Below are positions 50,537 to 58,432 of a stretch of 64,000 nt of DNA, piece after piece. The stretch is taken from assembly GCF_900111345.1 (NCBI RefSeq), contig NZ_FOGY01000001.1, forward strand, positions 620,001-684,000, given 5' to 3'. Positions within the stretch are counted from its first letter, which is position 1. Each line of letters starts with the position of its first letter. The stretch is from Psychrobacillus sp. OK032 (GTDB taxonomy: Bacteria > Bacillota > Bacilli > Bacillales_A > Planococcaceae). The notes below the pieces were generated by a model. It worked only from the letters and a program-made list of their open reading frames with translations, was not told the DNA's origin and made no database searches. The translations under genes were made by a program, and so were the position numbers.

Positions 50537-50570
50537 CGTTTCTTTAATTTGAAGAAACGTTCTTTTTTTA
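50537..50570 (+). terminator. Terminator of the small membrane peptide gene
   Basis: CGTTTCTT, 7-nt loop, AAGAAACG, then TTC and seven T. Confidence 0.88.
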
Positions 50571-50612
50571 CTAACGGGTGCTTTAGCAAAAAAGCAATCA
50601 TCAAAATGCAAC

Positions 50613-50646
50613 GAGCCTGGAGATACATTTTCAGGCTCATTTTTTA
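50613..50646 (+). terminator. Second intrinsic terminator
   Basis: GAGCCTG, 12-nt loop, CAGGCTC, then A and T6 or more. No gene lies between it and the previous terminator, so it ends readthrough or a short RNA starting in 50571-50600. Confidence 0.75.
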
Positions 50647-50798
50647 TCTGTATTTTAAATCAACCTTTACCTTTAACATAGCCTAAAAAACAAACAAAAT
50701 CATACACAGGGACAAAGTTCGACACAAAGTGCAAGTTCAATAAGGAAAATATCCATTTATGCATAACCTACAGATTTTTTTAATCAAATCTAGTATAT

Positions 50799-51008
50799 TT
50801 GAAATGTAAAAGATATTTTATACGGGAATTATTAAGTATTTTGTACCTCCTTGCAAACACTCATTTATTCATATTGCTTTTATTTCAGGGAATACAACTT
50901 CTTAATATTAGTTTGGAGAAACTATCTATCCTATCAGTAGAAAGCATAGTAGGGATCGCAACACAAGTCATCCTATTTAGTCTAAGTATTGTTTTTTGTT
51001 TTGTTTAA
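50799..51008 (+). CDS. Doubtful hydrophobic small ORF
   Basis: A 69-codon frame from TTG with two hydrophobic stretches (LLSILYLLANTHLFILLLFQ and VGIATQVILFSLSIVFCF). No Shine-Dalgarno is visible, and its 3' end overlaps the last 30 bases of the opposing PlcR-like gene. It could be a real small membrane protein or a chance frame in AT-rich DNA. No homology recognised. Confidence 0.25.
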   Translation: MKCKRYFIRELLSILYLLANTHLFILLLFQGIQLLNISLEKLSILSVESIVGIATQVILFSLSIVFCFV

Positions 51009-51852
51009 TAGCACGAATATAAAATGGAAGTTCTAGGAATTCGAAGAAAAAAAGAGCTTGCTTATATACTTCTTTGATTTCTACAAAGGCAGCATTGGTT
51101 TTTTCTAAGCATTGGCCTTTATAGTATAAAAATTGGCCAACCAAAAAGAAAAAAGATGACTCTTTTGATTTTTGTATACCTTGATTTGCAGTTTCTAGAG
51201 CTGCTTCATAATCCTGTAATTCATAAAGTATTTTACATTTGTTGAATAATACGGTAATCAGGGTTTCAAATATTTTATGGTCGTTATAATTTTTATGCAT
51301 ATGTTCTTTTAAGATTTTATTATAGTGGTATAAACATTTTTCACTCTCTCCGTTTTCTCCGTAAACATTTGCTATGCTATTGTTAATTTTAATATGTAAA
51401 AAACGGAACTGAATGGTAGTTTGATTGGAATAGTTTAATATTTTCTTTAAGTTTGATATACAAGCATCTGGAGATATGATTTTTAAAGAGTATTGAGCGA
51501 TATGTAACATGTATTCCAAATAAAAATTCAACCAAATATTTTCTTTAGCTATTTCATTTTTATTAATGATTGAAATAACCTTTTTATAATTATGCTCTTT
51601 GATGTGGGACTCTATATTTTTTATTAGTGTTTCACTCTCTAAAACATTTTTATGAAATAACATTTCGATAAAATATTCGATAGGTACTTGTAACTTTAAA
51701 GCGATTTTTAATAATGTATCTATTGCTGGATAAACTTCTCCTGCTTCAATTCGACTGATCGTCGACTGTGTACAAATATTTTTGGCAAGTTCATTTTGGG
51801 ACATGCCTAGTTCAGCTCTAAGCTTACTAATTTCTAAGCCTAAGTATTTCAT
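50977..51852 (-). CDS. PlcR-like quorum-sensing regulator (XRE HTH plus TPR, RNPP family)
   Basis: A 291-residue regulator. The N-terminal helix-turn-helix is LGLEISKLRAELGMSQNELA then KNICTQSTISRIEAGEVYPA and IDTLLKIALKLQVPI. The remaining 220 residues are helical TPR-type repeats, including INNSIANVYGENGESEKCLY, LVGQFLYYKGQCLEKTN and YKQALFFFEFLELPFYIRAI. These blocks are collinear with PlcR of the Bacillus cereus group as I remember it (IANIYAENGY, YYQRGECLRKL, KKASFFFDILEM). RNPP regulators bind a re-imported peptide in the TPR domain. The gene is divergent from a PapR-like propeptide gene with 48 bp between starts. Start 51852 is preceded by GAGGTGA at about 11 nt. Confidence 0.85.
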   Translation of the reverse strand: MKYLGLEISKLRAELGMSQNELAKNICTQSTISRIEAGEVYPAIDTLLKIALKLQVPIEYFIEMLFHKNVLESETLIKNIESHIKEHNYKKVISIINKNEIAKENIWLNFYLEYMLHIAQYSLKIISPDACISNLKKILNYSNQTTIQFRFLHIKINNSIANVYGENGESEKCLYHYNKILKEHMHKNYNDHKIFETLITVLFNKCKILYELQDYEAALETANQGIQKSKESSFFFLVGQFLYYKGQCLEKTNAAFVEIKEVYKQALFFFEFLELPFYIRAIKQNKKQYLD

Positions 51853-51900
51853 TTCCAAAAAAATCACCTCATATTATTATGAAAAGGAAGGTAAAAAAAG

Positions 51901-52035
51901 ATGAAAAAATTTAAAAAAGTATTAGTTGTTCTATTTGTTTTATCGGTAGTATTATACACAAATATAGGTAATGAGACTGCTCAACCAAAAGTAAAGGGTC
52001 CAATCACTACTTTAGATCTACCTTTCATTCATTAA
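51901..52035 (+). CDS. PapR-like signalling propeptide
   Basis: A 44-residue ORF with a good ribosome site (AAGGAAGG before ATG 51901). It has a lysine-rich head and hydrophobic core (KKFKKVLVVLFVLSVVLY), a short hydrophilic linker, and the C-terminus GPITTLDLPFIH. This is the PapR design: secreted through a signal peptide, then processed to a short C-terminal pheromone. PapR of B. cereus ends ADLPFEF; the shared DLPF core next to a PlcR-like regulator makes the match convincing. The predicted mature signal is LDLPFIH or a shorter form (inference). Confidence 0.78.
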   Translation: MKKFKKVLVVLFVLSVVLYTNIGNETAQPKVKGPITTLDLPFIH

Positions 52036-52130
52036 TTCTATTAGATTTTTCTAATAGTTCAAGAAAAAAATATTTCCCACTTATAGAAATCATCCAGTTG
52101 ATCTACCCTAAGAGCTTAGCTCAACTGGAA
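52036..52130 (+). promoter_or_regulatory. Structured leader between the propeptide and EAL genes
   Basis: CTATTAG/CTAATAG pairs just after the propeptide stop, and CCAGTTGA (52094-52101) pairs with TCAACTGG (52121-52128). An inner GAGCTTAGCTC hairpin would compete with the second pair. None has a clear U-run, so transcription may continue into the EAL gene with some attenuation. Confidence 0.35.
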
Positions 52131-52178
52131 ATTCTATTGGAAAAAGCTCACATACTAAACATACGAGGAGAAAAGACT

Positions 52179-53060
52179 ATGGAATCTAAAGCAAATCTTC
52201 ATCAATTTAATCCTTCACTGTTTCGACATAGCTCAAATATCATTCATTCCCACCAACTAAATAAATCATTTTCTCTAGAGTCTAGTCTTCCATATGCAAT
52301 TGAGCAAAACCAATTAGAATTGTATTACCAACCAAAAATTAATGCTAAAACCAATCAAATTATAGGAGCCGAAGCCCTTATAAGATGGAATCACCCTAAA
52401 TGGGGAATTATTTCACCAAATGAATTTATTCCTTTAGCAGAGAAAACGGGGTTAATAAATGAAATAGGAAAATGGGTGAAATACACAGCTTGTGCACAAA
52501 ATAAAACTTGGCAAGAAGCGGAACTTCCAATGATCCCCATTTCTATTAATTTGTCTGCTTCTCGCTTTTTAGAAAGAGATTTAATCTGCAATATTATCCG
52601 GACGTTGAAAGATACGAAACTCGAGCCTCAATACTTGGAAATCGAAATAACAGAGACGTCTCTTTTAGAAAATGAGGAAATAGTTTTTTCCGTATTAGAT
52701 GAACTAAGAGATTTAGGGATTAAAATTGCTTTAGACGATTTTGGTACAGGTTACTCCTCCCTTTCTTATCTAAACAGATTTAAAGGAAAAATAGATATCC
52801 TGAAAATTGACCGTTCTTTTATTCGTGATTTAAGTAGTTCACATGAAGAAGACTCCAATTTTATTGTAAATATGATTATCCAATTGTCACACCAGTTGAA
52901 GATGAATGTGATTGCGGAGGGAGTTGAAACTACGGAACAACTCCAAGTGTTACAAAAATACAACTGCAACACAATTCAAGGGTACTTGTTCTCTAAACCA
53001 CTACCCGCACATAAATTTGCGGAATTACTAAAAACATCCCTGTGTGAGAATCAAGACTGA
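52179..53060 (+). CDS. EAL-domain c-di-GMP phosphodiesterase
   Basis: A 293-residue stand-alone EAL protein. A short N-terminal linker is followed by ELYYQPKINAKTNQIIGAEA, LIRWNHPKWGIISPNEFIPL, PISINLSASRF, LEIEITETSLLENEE, IALDDFGTGYSSLSYLNRFK, ILKIDRSFIRDL and VIAEGVETTEQLQVL. The EAL signature is EAL, and the metal ligands Asn, Glu, DD, the catalytic Lys (KIDRSF) and the last Glu are all present, so it should hydrolyse c-di-GMP to pGpG. There is no GGDEF partner or membrane segment. ATG 52179 follows GAGGAG; a longer TTG-started frame is less likely. It is downstream of the PapR-like gene on the same strand. Confidence 0.9.
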   Translation: MESKANLHQFNPSLFRHSSNIIHSHQLNKSFSLESSLPYAIEQNQLELYYQPKINAKTNQIIGAEALIRWNHPKWGIISPNEFIPLAEKTGLINEIGKWVKYTACAQNKTWQEAELPMIPISINLSASRFLERDLICNIIRTLKDTKLEPQYLEIEITETSLLENEEIVFSVLDELRDLGIKIALDDFGTGYSSLSYLNRFKGKIDILKIDRSFIRDLSSSHEEDSNFIVNMIIQLSHQLKMNVIAEGVETTEQLQVLQKYNCNTIQGYLFSKPLPAHKFAELLKTSLCENQD

Positions 53061-53081
53061 AGAGTTTCTTACACAGGCATG

Positions 53082-53128
53082 AAAAAACTGCCACTCTATT
53101 AGACAAACTAACAAATGAGAGCAGTTTA
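53082..53128 (-). terminator. Terminator between the EAL gene and the RsbR-like gene
   Basis: AAACTGCCACTC and GAGAGCAGTTT stem, T6 on the minus strand. It can serve both convergent genes. Confidence 0.75.
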
Positions 53129-53136
53129 TAATTTTA

Positions 53137-53988
53137 CTAAATATTTTTATAAACACCAGTCATGAACAGCGCCTGTTTTAACGAACTGAATGTACTAATA
53201 CTACTAAAATCAAGTCCTAACTGAATGGAAGTTTGGGCTATTTCTGGACGAATACCTGACATATAGGTTTTGATGCCGAGTAAATTAAGGATTTCTATCA
53301 ATTGAAACATTTCATTGGCTACCATCGTGTCCATAATAGAGACAGCGGAAATATCAATAAAAAGCTGCTCTATTCCAAGAACCGAACATTTTTGCGGTAC
53401 TTCTTGTAGCAACGATTGTGCGCGGTTCGTATCGATGTCACCTACAATTGGTAGCACGCCTACACTTTCTAAAATTGGAATAACTGGTGTACTTAATTCA
53501 TTTATCAAAAATTGTTGGGCAGTCATCCGATTGTTGGACAACTCGTAATATCTTTCTGAAAACAGATACACAAGTTGATCATAAGCCGTATTAAATATTA
53601 CACTCCATTTTATAATATTTGTTTTAGTCACTAGCTCATCGTGTTCTTTTGTAAAAAGACCAACATACCCCCATATTGTTTCACGTGTTTTATTCAAATC
53701 CTCTATTACCTCATGGATCGGAGTATTATTTTCAATCTTACTTTTAGCCACTGTCTCCGCCCATAACACTTGTTGTTCCTCGAAGGAACCCTTGTCCTCT
53801 ATAAATGCAGAGGCAACGGTCTTTATTGTTAAAGCATGTTGTTCTAATAGAATATCATCTATTTGTGGGTTCGAATTATTGGAATAAAAAGCGCCAGTAA
53901 AATTATCTTTCTCAGCGAACCATCGTTCCGTAATATTTCTTGAATTGTCAATTAGGTATTCATAAAGTTGTTCATTAATCGAATTCAA
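53137..53988 (-). CDS. RsbR-like STAS domain protein, second copy
   Basis: A 283-residue paralogue of 15547-16362: helical N-terminal sensor (ITERWFAEKDNFTGAFYSNN; ETIWGYVGLFTKEHDELVTK) and a C-terminal STAS domain with VIPILESVGVLPIVGDIDTN, LFIDISAVSIMDTMVANEMF and LGIKTYMSGIRPEIAQTSIQ. TTG at 53988 (NSINEQLYEYL) is chosen as the start because GAAGGGG lies 5 nt before; an upstream extension of 44 codons lacks a site and has no RsbR similarity. A sensor subunit of the stressosome is likely, though no rsbS or rsbT is nearby. Confidence 0.85.
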   Translation of the reverse strand: MNSINEQLYEYLIDNSRNITERWFAEKDNFTGAFYSNNSNPQIDDILLEQHALTIKTVASAFIEDKGSFEEQQVLWAETVAKSKIENNTPIHEVIEDLNKTRETIWGYVGLFTKEHDELVTKTNIIKWSVIFNTAYDQLVYLFSERYYELSNNRMTAQQFLINELSTPVIPILESVGVLPIVGDIDTNRAQSLLQEVPQKCSVLGIEQLFIDISAVSIMDTMVANEMFQLIEILNLLGIKTYMSGIRPEIAQTSIQLGLDFSSISTFSSLKQALFMTGVYKNI

Positions 53989-54122
53989 TTTATCCCCTTC
54001 TTTCTTTAACACATAACTCTTTAAGTATAAATGTTTCGAAAGGAAAATAGTGCTTTTTTGCCAAAAAGGAGCTACGGATCGGTCAGCCGCTCGTTTAAAA
54101 AGTAAAAGAACACAAAACACTA

Positions 54123-54557
54123 TTACCTTCCCAAAAACATACTCCTTCTTAGTCCACTACGCTTCACAACCATGACACTAACAAAATAAGCAATCATAAT
54201 CCCCAAAAAATCTATTCCAACATCAACAAACCTGCCGTTTCGATTGAAGTACAACTGAAGAATCTCCGTAAAAACTGCGAATCCACTAGTTACGAAGAGA
54301 GCAAAACCCACCCGCTTCCACCACCGAAAATATAATGTATACAACAGAGCAAACGTCAGCATATGACCAGTTTTTTGTAAGATATAAAATTGGCTTGATA
54401 ACTCAATATCACTCGTGATGAGTAAATCCAAGTAATTGGGAGATGGTTCAAAGCTAAACTGGACAATTTGGTCATACAAAAAGATATATGCATCTGAAGT
54501 AGTTGTCGCAACTAGTATCCAAGCACTCCACAAAATAGTAAGTAGAGGATATTTCAT
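54123..54557 (-). CDS. VanZ family membrane protein
   Basis: A 144-residue protein with about four helices. LQKTGHMLTFALLYTLYFRW, FAVFTEILQLYFNRNGRFVD and VGIDFLGIMIAYFVSVMVV are VanZ landmarks (K-x-x-H-x-x-x-(F/Y)...E-x-x-Q...R-x-x-x-x-x-D-(V/I)-x-x-(D/N)-x-x-G). VanZ proteins confer modest teicoplanin tolerance in some hosts, but the general role is unclear. It follows a second VanZ gene by 46 bp. Confidence 0.87.
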   Translation of the reverse strand: MKYPLLTILWSAWILVATTTSDAYIFLYDQIVQFSFEPSPNYLDLLITSDIELSSQFYILQKTGHMLTFALLYTLYFRWWKRVGFALFVTSGFAVFTEILQLYFNRNGRFVDVGIDFLGIMIAYFVSVMVVKRSGLRRSMFLGR

Positions 54558-54603
54558 GTGGAATCATCCTTTCTTCGCATTTGCTTCCATCCCTGTCAAT
54601 AAC

Positions 54604-55050
54604 CTACCCATCCATACGAGTTCGAAACAAGATAGCCCCATAAACCCCAATTCCAACAAATGCACCTGCACTATCAATGAGCACATCCCTCACCTGTGCC
54701 CCTCTGCCGGGAACAAATAGCTGATGTACTTCATCCGAAATGGCATACAATACGCAAATAAATAATGCCAGTCCCATCCCTTTAAACCTGCCTACCCCTC
54801 TTAGCCGCAAAGAATGTATAAGAAGCACACCTAACACCAAATAGATCAAAAAGTGAGCATTTTTTCGAACAAGATGATTTAAGTTTTCAAAAATAAAATC
54901 AGAATGAGGAGCAACTTTTTCTACCGCCGTTACAATAACCTCCGTTATCCCTGTGCTCAGCTCGTTAGACTTATTAGCCGGTTGATGTGAAAAATAAAAA
55001 ATTAATGCCATCCATAAAATAACTGCTGTGTAGGATATAAATTTATTCAT
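54604..55050 (-). CDS. VanZ family membrane protein, second copy
   Basis: A 148-residue paralogue of the adjacent gene. AVILWMALIFYFSHQPANKS, LVRKNAHFLIYLVLGVLLIH, YAISDEVHQLFVPGRGAQVR and DVLIDSAGAFVGIGVYGAIL give the complete VanZ signature, closer to consensus than the neighbouring copy. The order of genes suggests tandem duplication followed by divergence. The start at 55050 follows GAGGG at 8 nt. Confidence 0.9.
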   Translation of the reverse strand: MNKFISYTAVILWMALIFYFSHQPANKSNELSTGITEVIVTAVEKVAPHSDFIFENLNHLVRKNAHFLIYLVLGVLLIHSLRLRGVGRFKGMGLALFICVLYAISDEVHQLFVPGRGAQVRDVLIDSAGAFVGIGVYGAILFRTRMDG

Positions 55051-55164
55051 ATGTTAGTCCCTCTTCTATAAAATAACTCTACTATATAATATATCAGACA
55101 AATTCCAATACGCCCTTTTTAAATTCATTATTCTGTAAATTAAAAGAGAATAAAATGGATAAAT

Positions 55165-55265
55165 AATCCTTAGCGAGAGATAAACCCTGTCGAACACGAC
55201 AAACTAGCCAGTGAACGCGACAAAACTCCCTTGAAAGCGACAAACAGACATGTGACCACGACAAA
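55165..55265. repeat. 21-nt periodic array, GCGACAAA type
   Basis: Cores GAGATAAAC, ACGACAAAC, GCGACAAAAC, GCGACAAAC and ACGACAAAA at 21, 21, 20 and 21 nt. It lies between the VanZ pair and the ABC exporter. The same ACATGTGA filler occurs in the main array. Confidence 0.7.
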
Positions 55266-55300
55266 AAAGAGGATGCCCTTATGACTGGCATCATCTTTTT
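55266..55300. terminator. Hairpin with T-run
   Basis: GATGCC, 9-nt loop, GGCATC, then ATC and T5; A-rich on the other side, so it can act on both strands. It lies downstream of the ABC permease gene. Confidence 0.6.
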
Positions 55301-55309
55301 GTTTCTACC

Positions 55310-55359
55310 GTCCCTGTGTCAGACTCAATTGTTCCTCAAATTGTGGCTGACACAGGGAC
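55310..55359. repeat. 13-bp inverted repeat with CCCTGTGTCAG motif
   Basis: GTCCCTGTGTCAG and CTGACACAGGGAC pair perfectly around a 24-nt loop. The same tone of sequence (TGCCTGACGCC, CTGACGTCA) is found in hairpins at 46332 and 38612. Located 26 bp beyond the ABC permease stop, it may assist termination. Confidence 0.6.
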
Positions 55360-55384
55360 GCGCACTAGCCGGAACACACTCACT

Positions 55385-56710
55385 TCATTCAAACCGCAAA
55401 GCCCGACTAGGTTTCATCCTCGCCGCTTTCAGAGCTGGATAAATCCCAAACAAGCTACCAATTCCAAACGTTGTATACAATGCAAGCTTCACTGCCCACA
55501 TCGGTAGCACTAAAGCAAATATCTCGATATTACTATTCCATACTTCAATAAATGCATAGCCGAGCCCGATTCCGACCGCTCCGCCAATGCAACAAAGAAG
55601 TAATGTCTCAAAGAAAAATTGTCCCATTATTTCCGACGTTGTGGCACCGAGCGCTTTACGAATGCCAATTTCGCGCGTGCGCTCTCGGACCGACATGACC
55701 ATTACATTCATAATTCCAGTTCCGCTGATCAATAATGCGGTAACGGTTATGCCGAACAGCATCACCTGCAAAATAGAAGTCACCTTGCCTAATGCGCCAA
55801 GCATTTGATCTTGCTTTACTACACTAAAATCTATTTCAGAATGCTGCGTCTTTATAGCATTAAACACGGCTCCATCCACTTCATCTACTGATTGAATGCT
55901 TGCAGCCTCCACAATCATTTTCGTTAAATTTTTCATATCCGTCGTTGCTAGTGCAGTTTCAATTGGCAGCATAATATTATTGTCCGTACTCGAACCAAGC
56001 GTTGCATTTGGTGCAAGCACACCGATCACTTCAAACGACTCGTCATTAATCGTCACTTGTTTTCCGACTAAAGACGCCTCTTCTTCAGCTGAAGCACTTT
56101 CTCCTAGCAACTTATCCAGTACTTTTTTCCATATTGGCTTCGTTTGTACAGCTTCATTGGAACTTTCCTCATTTTCCACCGGCACTTCCTGATTACCAAG
56201 TAGTGCCTCGTGAATATTATTACCAAGCACAATCACTTTTGCTTCTTCCGCCTGTTCTTCTTTCGTAAAAAAACGTCCTTCGGAAAGATTTGCATGCTGG
56301 ACCCGGCTATATTGATCACTTGTTCCGACTAACACAGACTGCACATTTTTTTCATCGTATTGAGCAATAGTTATCGTCTCTAAATGCGGAGTCACTGATT
56401 TTACATTCGGCACACCTTCAATTGCTTTCGCATCATCATACGTCAGTGTACTCGGCACATTCGTCAGCCCACTCAATAAATCCTTTTGGCCATTTGCTGT
56501 ATCTAATACCCTTCCAGGCAATACTAAGATTTGCTCGGCTCCAAGACTACCCATTTGCTTCATCAGTGTATCCTTTACACCTATGGCAATCGCCGTCAAA
56601 ACAATGACTGCAAACATGCCAATCACTACGCCCATCATTGCGGATAATACACGAAGGCGATTCGACCACAACCCGAAGCAAGCCAGTTTAAATACTGTAA
56701 ATAATTTCAT
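55385..56710 (-). CDS. MacB-type ABC transporter permease
   Basis: A 441-residue permease: an N-terminal helix (VLSAMMGVVIGMFAVIVLTA), a large extracytoplasmic MacB_PCD domain (about 50-300; residues such as GTSDQYSRVQHANLSEGRFF and VIGVLAPNATLGSSTDNNIM), and three C-terminal FtsX-like helices with SVRERTREIGIRKALGATTS. MacB-type pairs couple cytoplasmic ATP hydrolysis to periplasmic or wall-side events and export peptides or lipids. An insertion rich in Glu/Ala (LLGESASAEEEASLVGKQ) interrupts the domain. It overlaps the ATPase gene by 4 bp. Substrate unknown. Confidence 0.9.
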   Translation of the reverse strand: MKLFTVFKLACFGLWSNRLRVLSAMMGVVIGMFAVIVLTAIAIGVKDTLMKQMGSLGAEQILVLPGRVLDTANGQKDLLSGLTNVPSTLTYDDAKAIEGVPNVKSVTPHLETITIAQYDEKNVQSVLVGTSDQYSRVQHANLSEGRFFTKEEQAEEAKVIVLGNNIHEALLGNQEVPVENEESSNEAVQTKPIWKKVLDKLLGESASAEEEASLVGKQVTINDESFEVIGVLAPNATLGSSTDNNIMLPIETALATTDMKNLTKMIVEAASIQSVDEVDGAVFNAIKTQHSEIDFSVVKQDQMLGALGKVTSILQVMLFGITVTALLISGTGIMNVMVMSVRERTREIGIRKALGATTSEIMGQFFFETLLLCCIGGAVGIGLGYAFIEVWNSNIEIFALVLPMWAVKLALYTTFGIGSLFGIYPALKAARMKPSRALRFE

Positions 56711-57366
56711 ACGAGTACTCCATTCTGCAAGTGTAGAATGCGTTCCGCCCGCTCTGCTACTTCTATGTCATGCGTAATTACAACGATTGTCGCTCCATTT
56801 TTATGTACACGGTCAAACAAATTTAATATGCTTTCCGTAGTTTCCTCATCCAAACTTCCTGTTGGCTCGTCTGCGAGTATTAGGCTTGGCTCATTTACGA
56901 GCGCTCTTGCAATTGCCACTCGTTGCTTTTCTCCACCGGACAAGCGATCCGGTTTTTGATTTTTCTTATTGGAAATTCCCATTTCATCCAAAAGTGCCAG
57001 AACACGAGACTTCTTTCTTCTCAAACGTTTTCGACCGTATGTTAATGGAAGCAACACATTTTGATAGACCGACAAGTTGGGTATCAATTGAAAATGCTGA
57101 AAAACAAAACCGATTTCTTCATTTCGTAGTTTTGCACGACGCCCCCGACTCATGCGATGTACCGACTTCCCAGCCAACTCGTATGTACCCGAATCCAAAT
57201 TATCCAATGCACCAAGCAAATTCAACATCGTGCTTTTACCGGACCCCGACTTCCCCATAATGGCTACATACTCGCCAGGCTCCACTTGCAAATTCACACC
57301 ACGCAAAATCTCTGCCTTCCTATTCCCCGAACGATAATACTTACGTACATCACGAAGTTCAATCAT
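56707..57366 (-). CDS. ABC transporter ATP-binding protein (MacB/LolD type)
   Basis: A 219-residue ATPase. Walker A is IMGKSGSGKSTMLNLLG, the Q-loop VFQHFQLIPNLSVYQNV, the signature RLSGGEKQRVAIARAL, Walker B LILADEPTGSLDEET and the H-loop VVITHD. It pairs with the overlapping MacB-type permease (ATGA). The start at 57366 follows GGAGG at 7 nt. No peptide or two-component genes accompany the pair here. Confidence 0.93.
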   Translation of the reverse strand: MIELRDVRKYYRSGNRKAEILRGVNLQVEPGEYVAIMGKSGSGKSTMLNLLGALDNLDSGTYELAGKSVHRMSRGRRAKLRNEEIGFVFQHFQLIPNLSVYQNVLLPLTYGRKRLRRKKSRVLALLDEMGISNKKNQKPDRLSGGEKQRVAIARALVNEPSLILADEPTGSLDEETTESILNLFDRVHKNGATIVVITHDIEVAERAERILHLQNGVLV

Positions 57367-57505
57367 CCAACAACCTCCATTCCCACAAAAGCAGGTTTAT
57401 CCCTATTAGTTTCAGAATCTACAGTTTTCTATCCCCTCTTCCATGATTCGACAAACCTTTTGATAACCCTTGTAAAAATGAAAAAACGGCACTATCAGAC
57501 CATTA

Positions 57506-57540
57506 AACTAGCAGCCGAATATGTCATTCGACTGCTAGTT
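57506..57540. repeat. 15-bp inverted repeat upstream of vanW-like gene
   Basis: AACTAGCAGCCGAAT and ATTCGACTGCTAGTT with a 5-nt loop and one mismatch, followed by ATAGGGACGCGGCCC. It lies between the divergent ABC and VanW genes; there is no T-run, so it may be an operator or an RNA structure rather than a terminator. Confidence 0.55.
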
Positions 57541-57621
57541 ATAGGGACGCGGCCCAATGCGTGAACAAAGAATGTAATGCATATAATGTTTACATCGTTT
57601 GGATAACAGGGGGAGAAAAAT

Positions 57622-58431
57622 GTGAGATTAACCGAAATCCATCCATTGTTTTACCACATAAGGATAAAACAAAAATGGATGTTTCGTTTTATACAGAACG
57701 TAAGAGACAGAAAAAAATTTGCCAAGCATCGGATAAAAACGTCATATCCTTATACGTGTAAAAAGCACCAATCCCTTCTACGGAGACGTTTAGGTGATAG
57801 CGATCCACAGCTCCAAGAAAATAAGATAGTGAATCTTTCCATTGCAGCAAGGAAAATCGATGGAATTGTCATTTCACCTGGTGAAATTTTTTCATTTTGG
57901 GAATTAGTAGGTAAAACAACTAAGGCAAAAGGATATATAGAAGGTATGCAGCTCTCGAGGGGAGAAGTGAGAACTGGTTTTGGTGGTGGAATCTGTCAGC
58001 TAGCTAATCTCCTTTATTGGATGGCCTTACACACTCCTTTGACCATTTTAGAAAGGCACCATCACAGCTTTGATCCGTTCCCGGACGAAGGAAGGGTTCT
58101 TCCATTTGGCAGTGGTGCAAGTGTATTTTACAATTATGTAGATTTACGATTTCGTAATACAACGGAACAGTCCTTCCAGATTCGCGTTTGGTTAACCGAT
58201 CAACATCTAAAGGGAGCCATTTATACGAATGAGGAAATGCGCTATTCTTATCATCTAGAGGAACGAAATCATTCATTTTCTAAGCAAAATGAAAAGAACT
58301 ATAGACAAAATGAAATTTGGAGAAAAACAGTGGATAAAAGAACAGGAAACTATATAAAAGAAGAGCTACTAATTAAAAATTATGCGGAAGTTAAATATGA
58401 AATCAAGCCAGAGATGTGGCAAAATAATTAA
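57622..58431 (+). CDS. VanW family protein
   Basis: A 269-residue protein. The VanW core is unmistakable: IVISPGEIFSFWELVGKTTK, KGYIEGMQLSRGEVRTGFGG, GICQLANLLYWMALHTPLTI, and VDLRFRNTTEQSFQIRVWLT. The family is found in vancomycin-resistance clusters but also widely in spore-formers, with unknown activity. Residues 1-55 are basic and unlike the usual signal peptide, so a cytoplasmic location is likely. The start is GTG at 57622 after GGGGGAG. No other van genes are next to it; the VanZ pair is 2.6 kb away. Confidence 0.88.
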   Translation: MRLTEIHPLFYHIRIKQKWMFRFIQNVRDRKKFAKHRIKTSYPYTCKKHQSLLRRRLGDSDPQLQENKIVNLSIAARKIDGIVISPGEIFSFWELVGKTTKAKGYIEGMQLSRGEVRTGFGGGICQLANLLYWMALHTPLTILERHHHSFDPFPDEGRVLPFGSGASVFYNYVDLRFRNTTEQSFQIRVWLTDQHLKGAIYTNEEMRYSYHLEERNHSFSKQNEKNYRQNEIWRKTVDKRTGNYIKEELLIKNYAEVKYEIKPEMWQNN

Positions 58432-58432
58432 A

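Noticed and set aside
51845-51905. Classical PlcR box TATGNAN4TNCATA
   Set aside because: Not found between the regulator and propeptide genes or upstream of the EAL gene; only the reversed CATA-N4-TATG palindrome is there.
54123-58431. Vancomycin-resistance cluster
   Set aside because: VanZ and VanW homologues are present, but no vanHAX ligase or dehydrogenase genes; these families are common in spore-formers without resistance.
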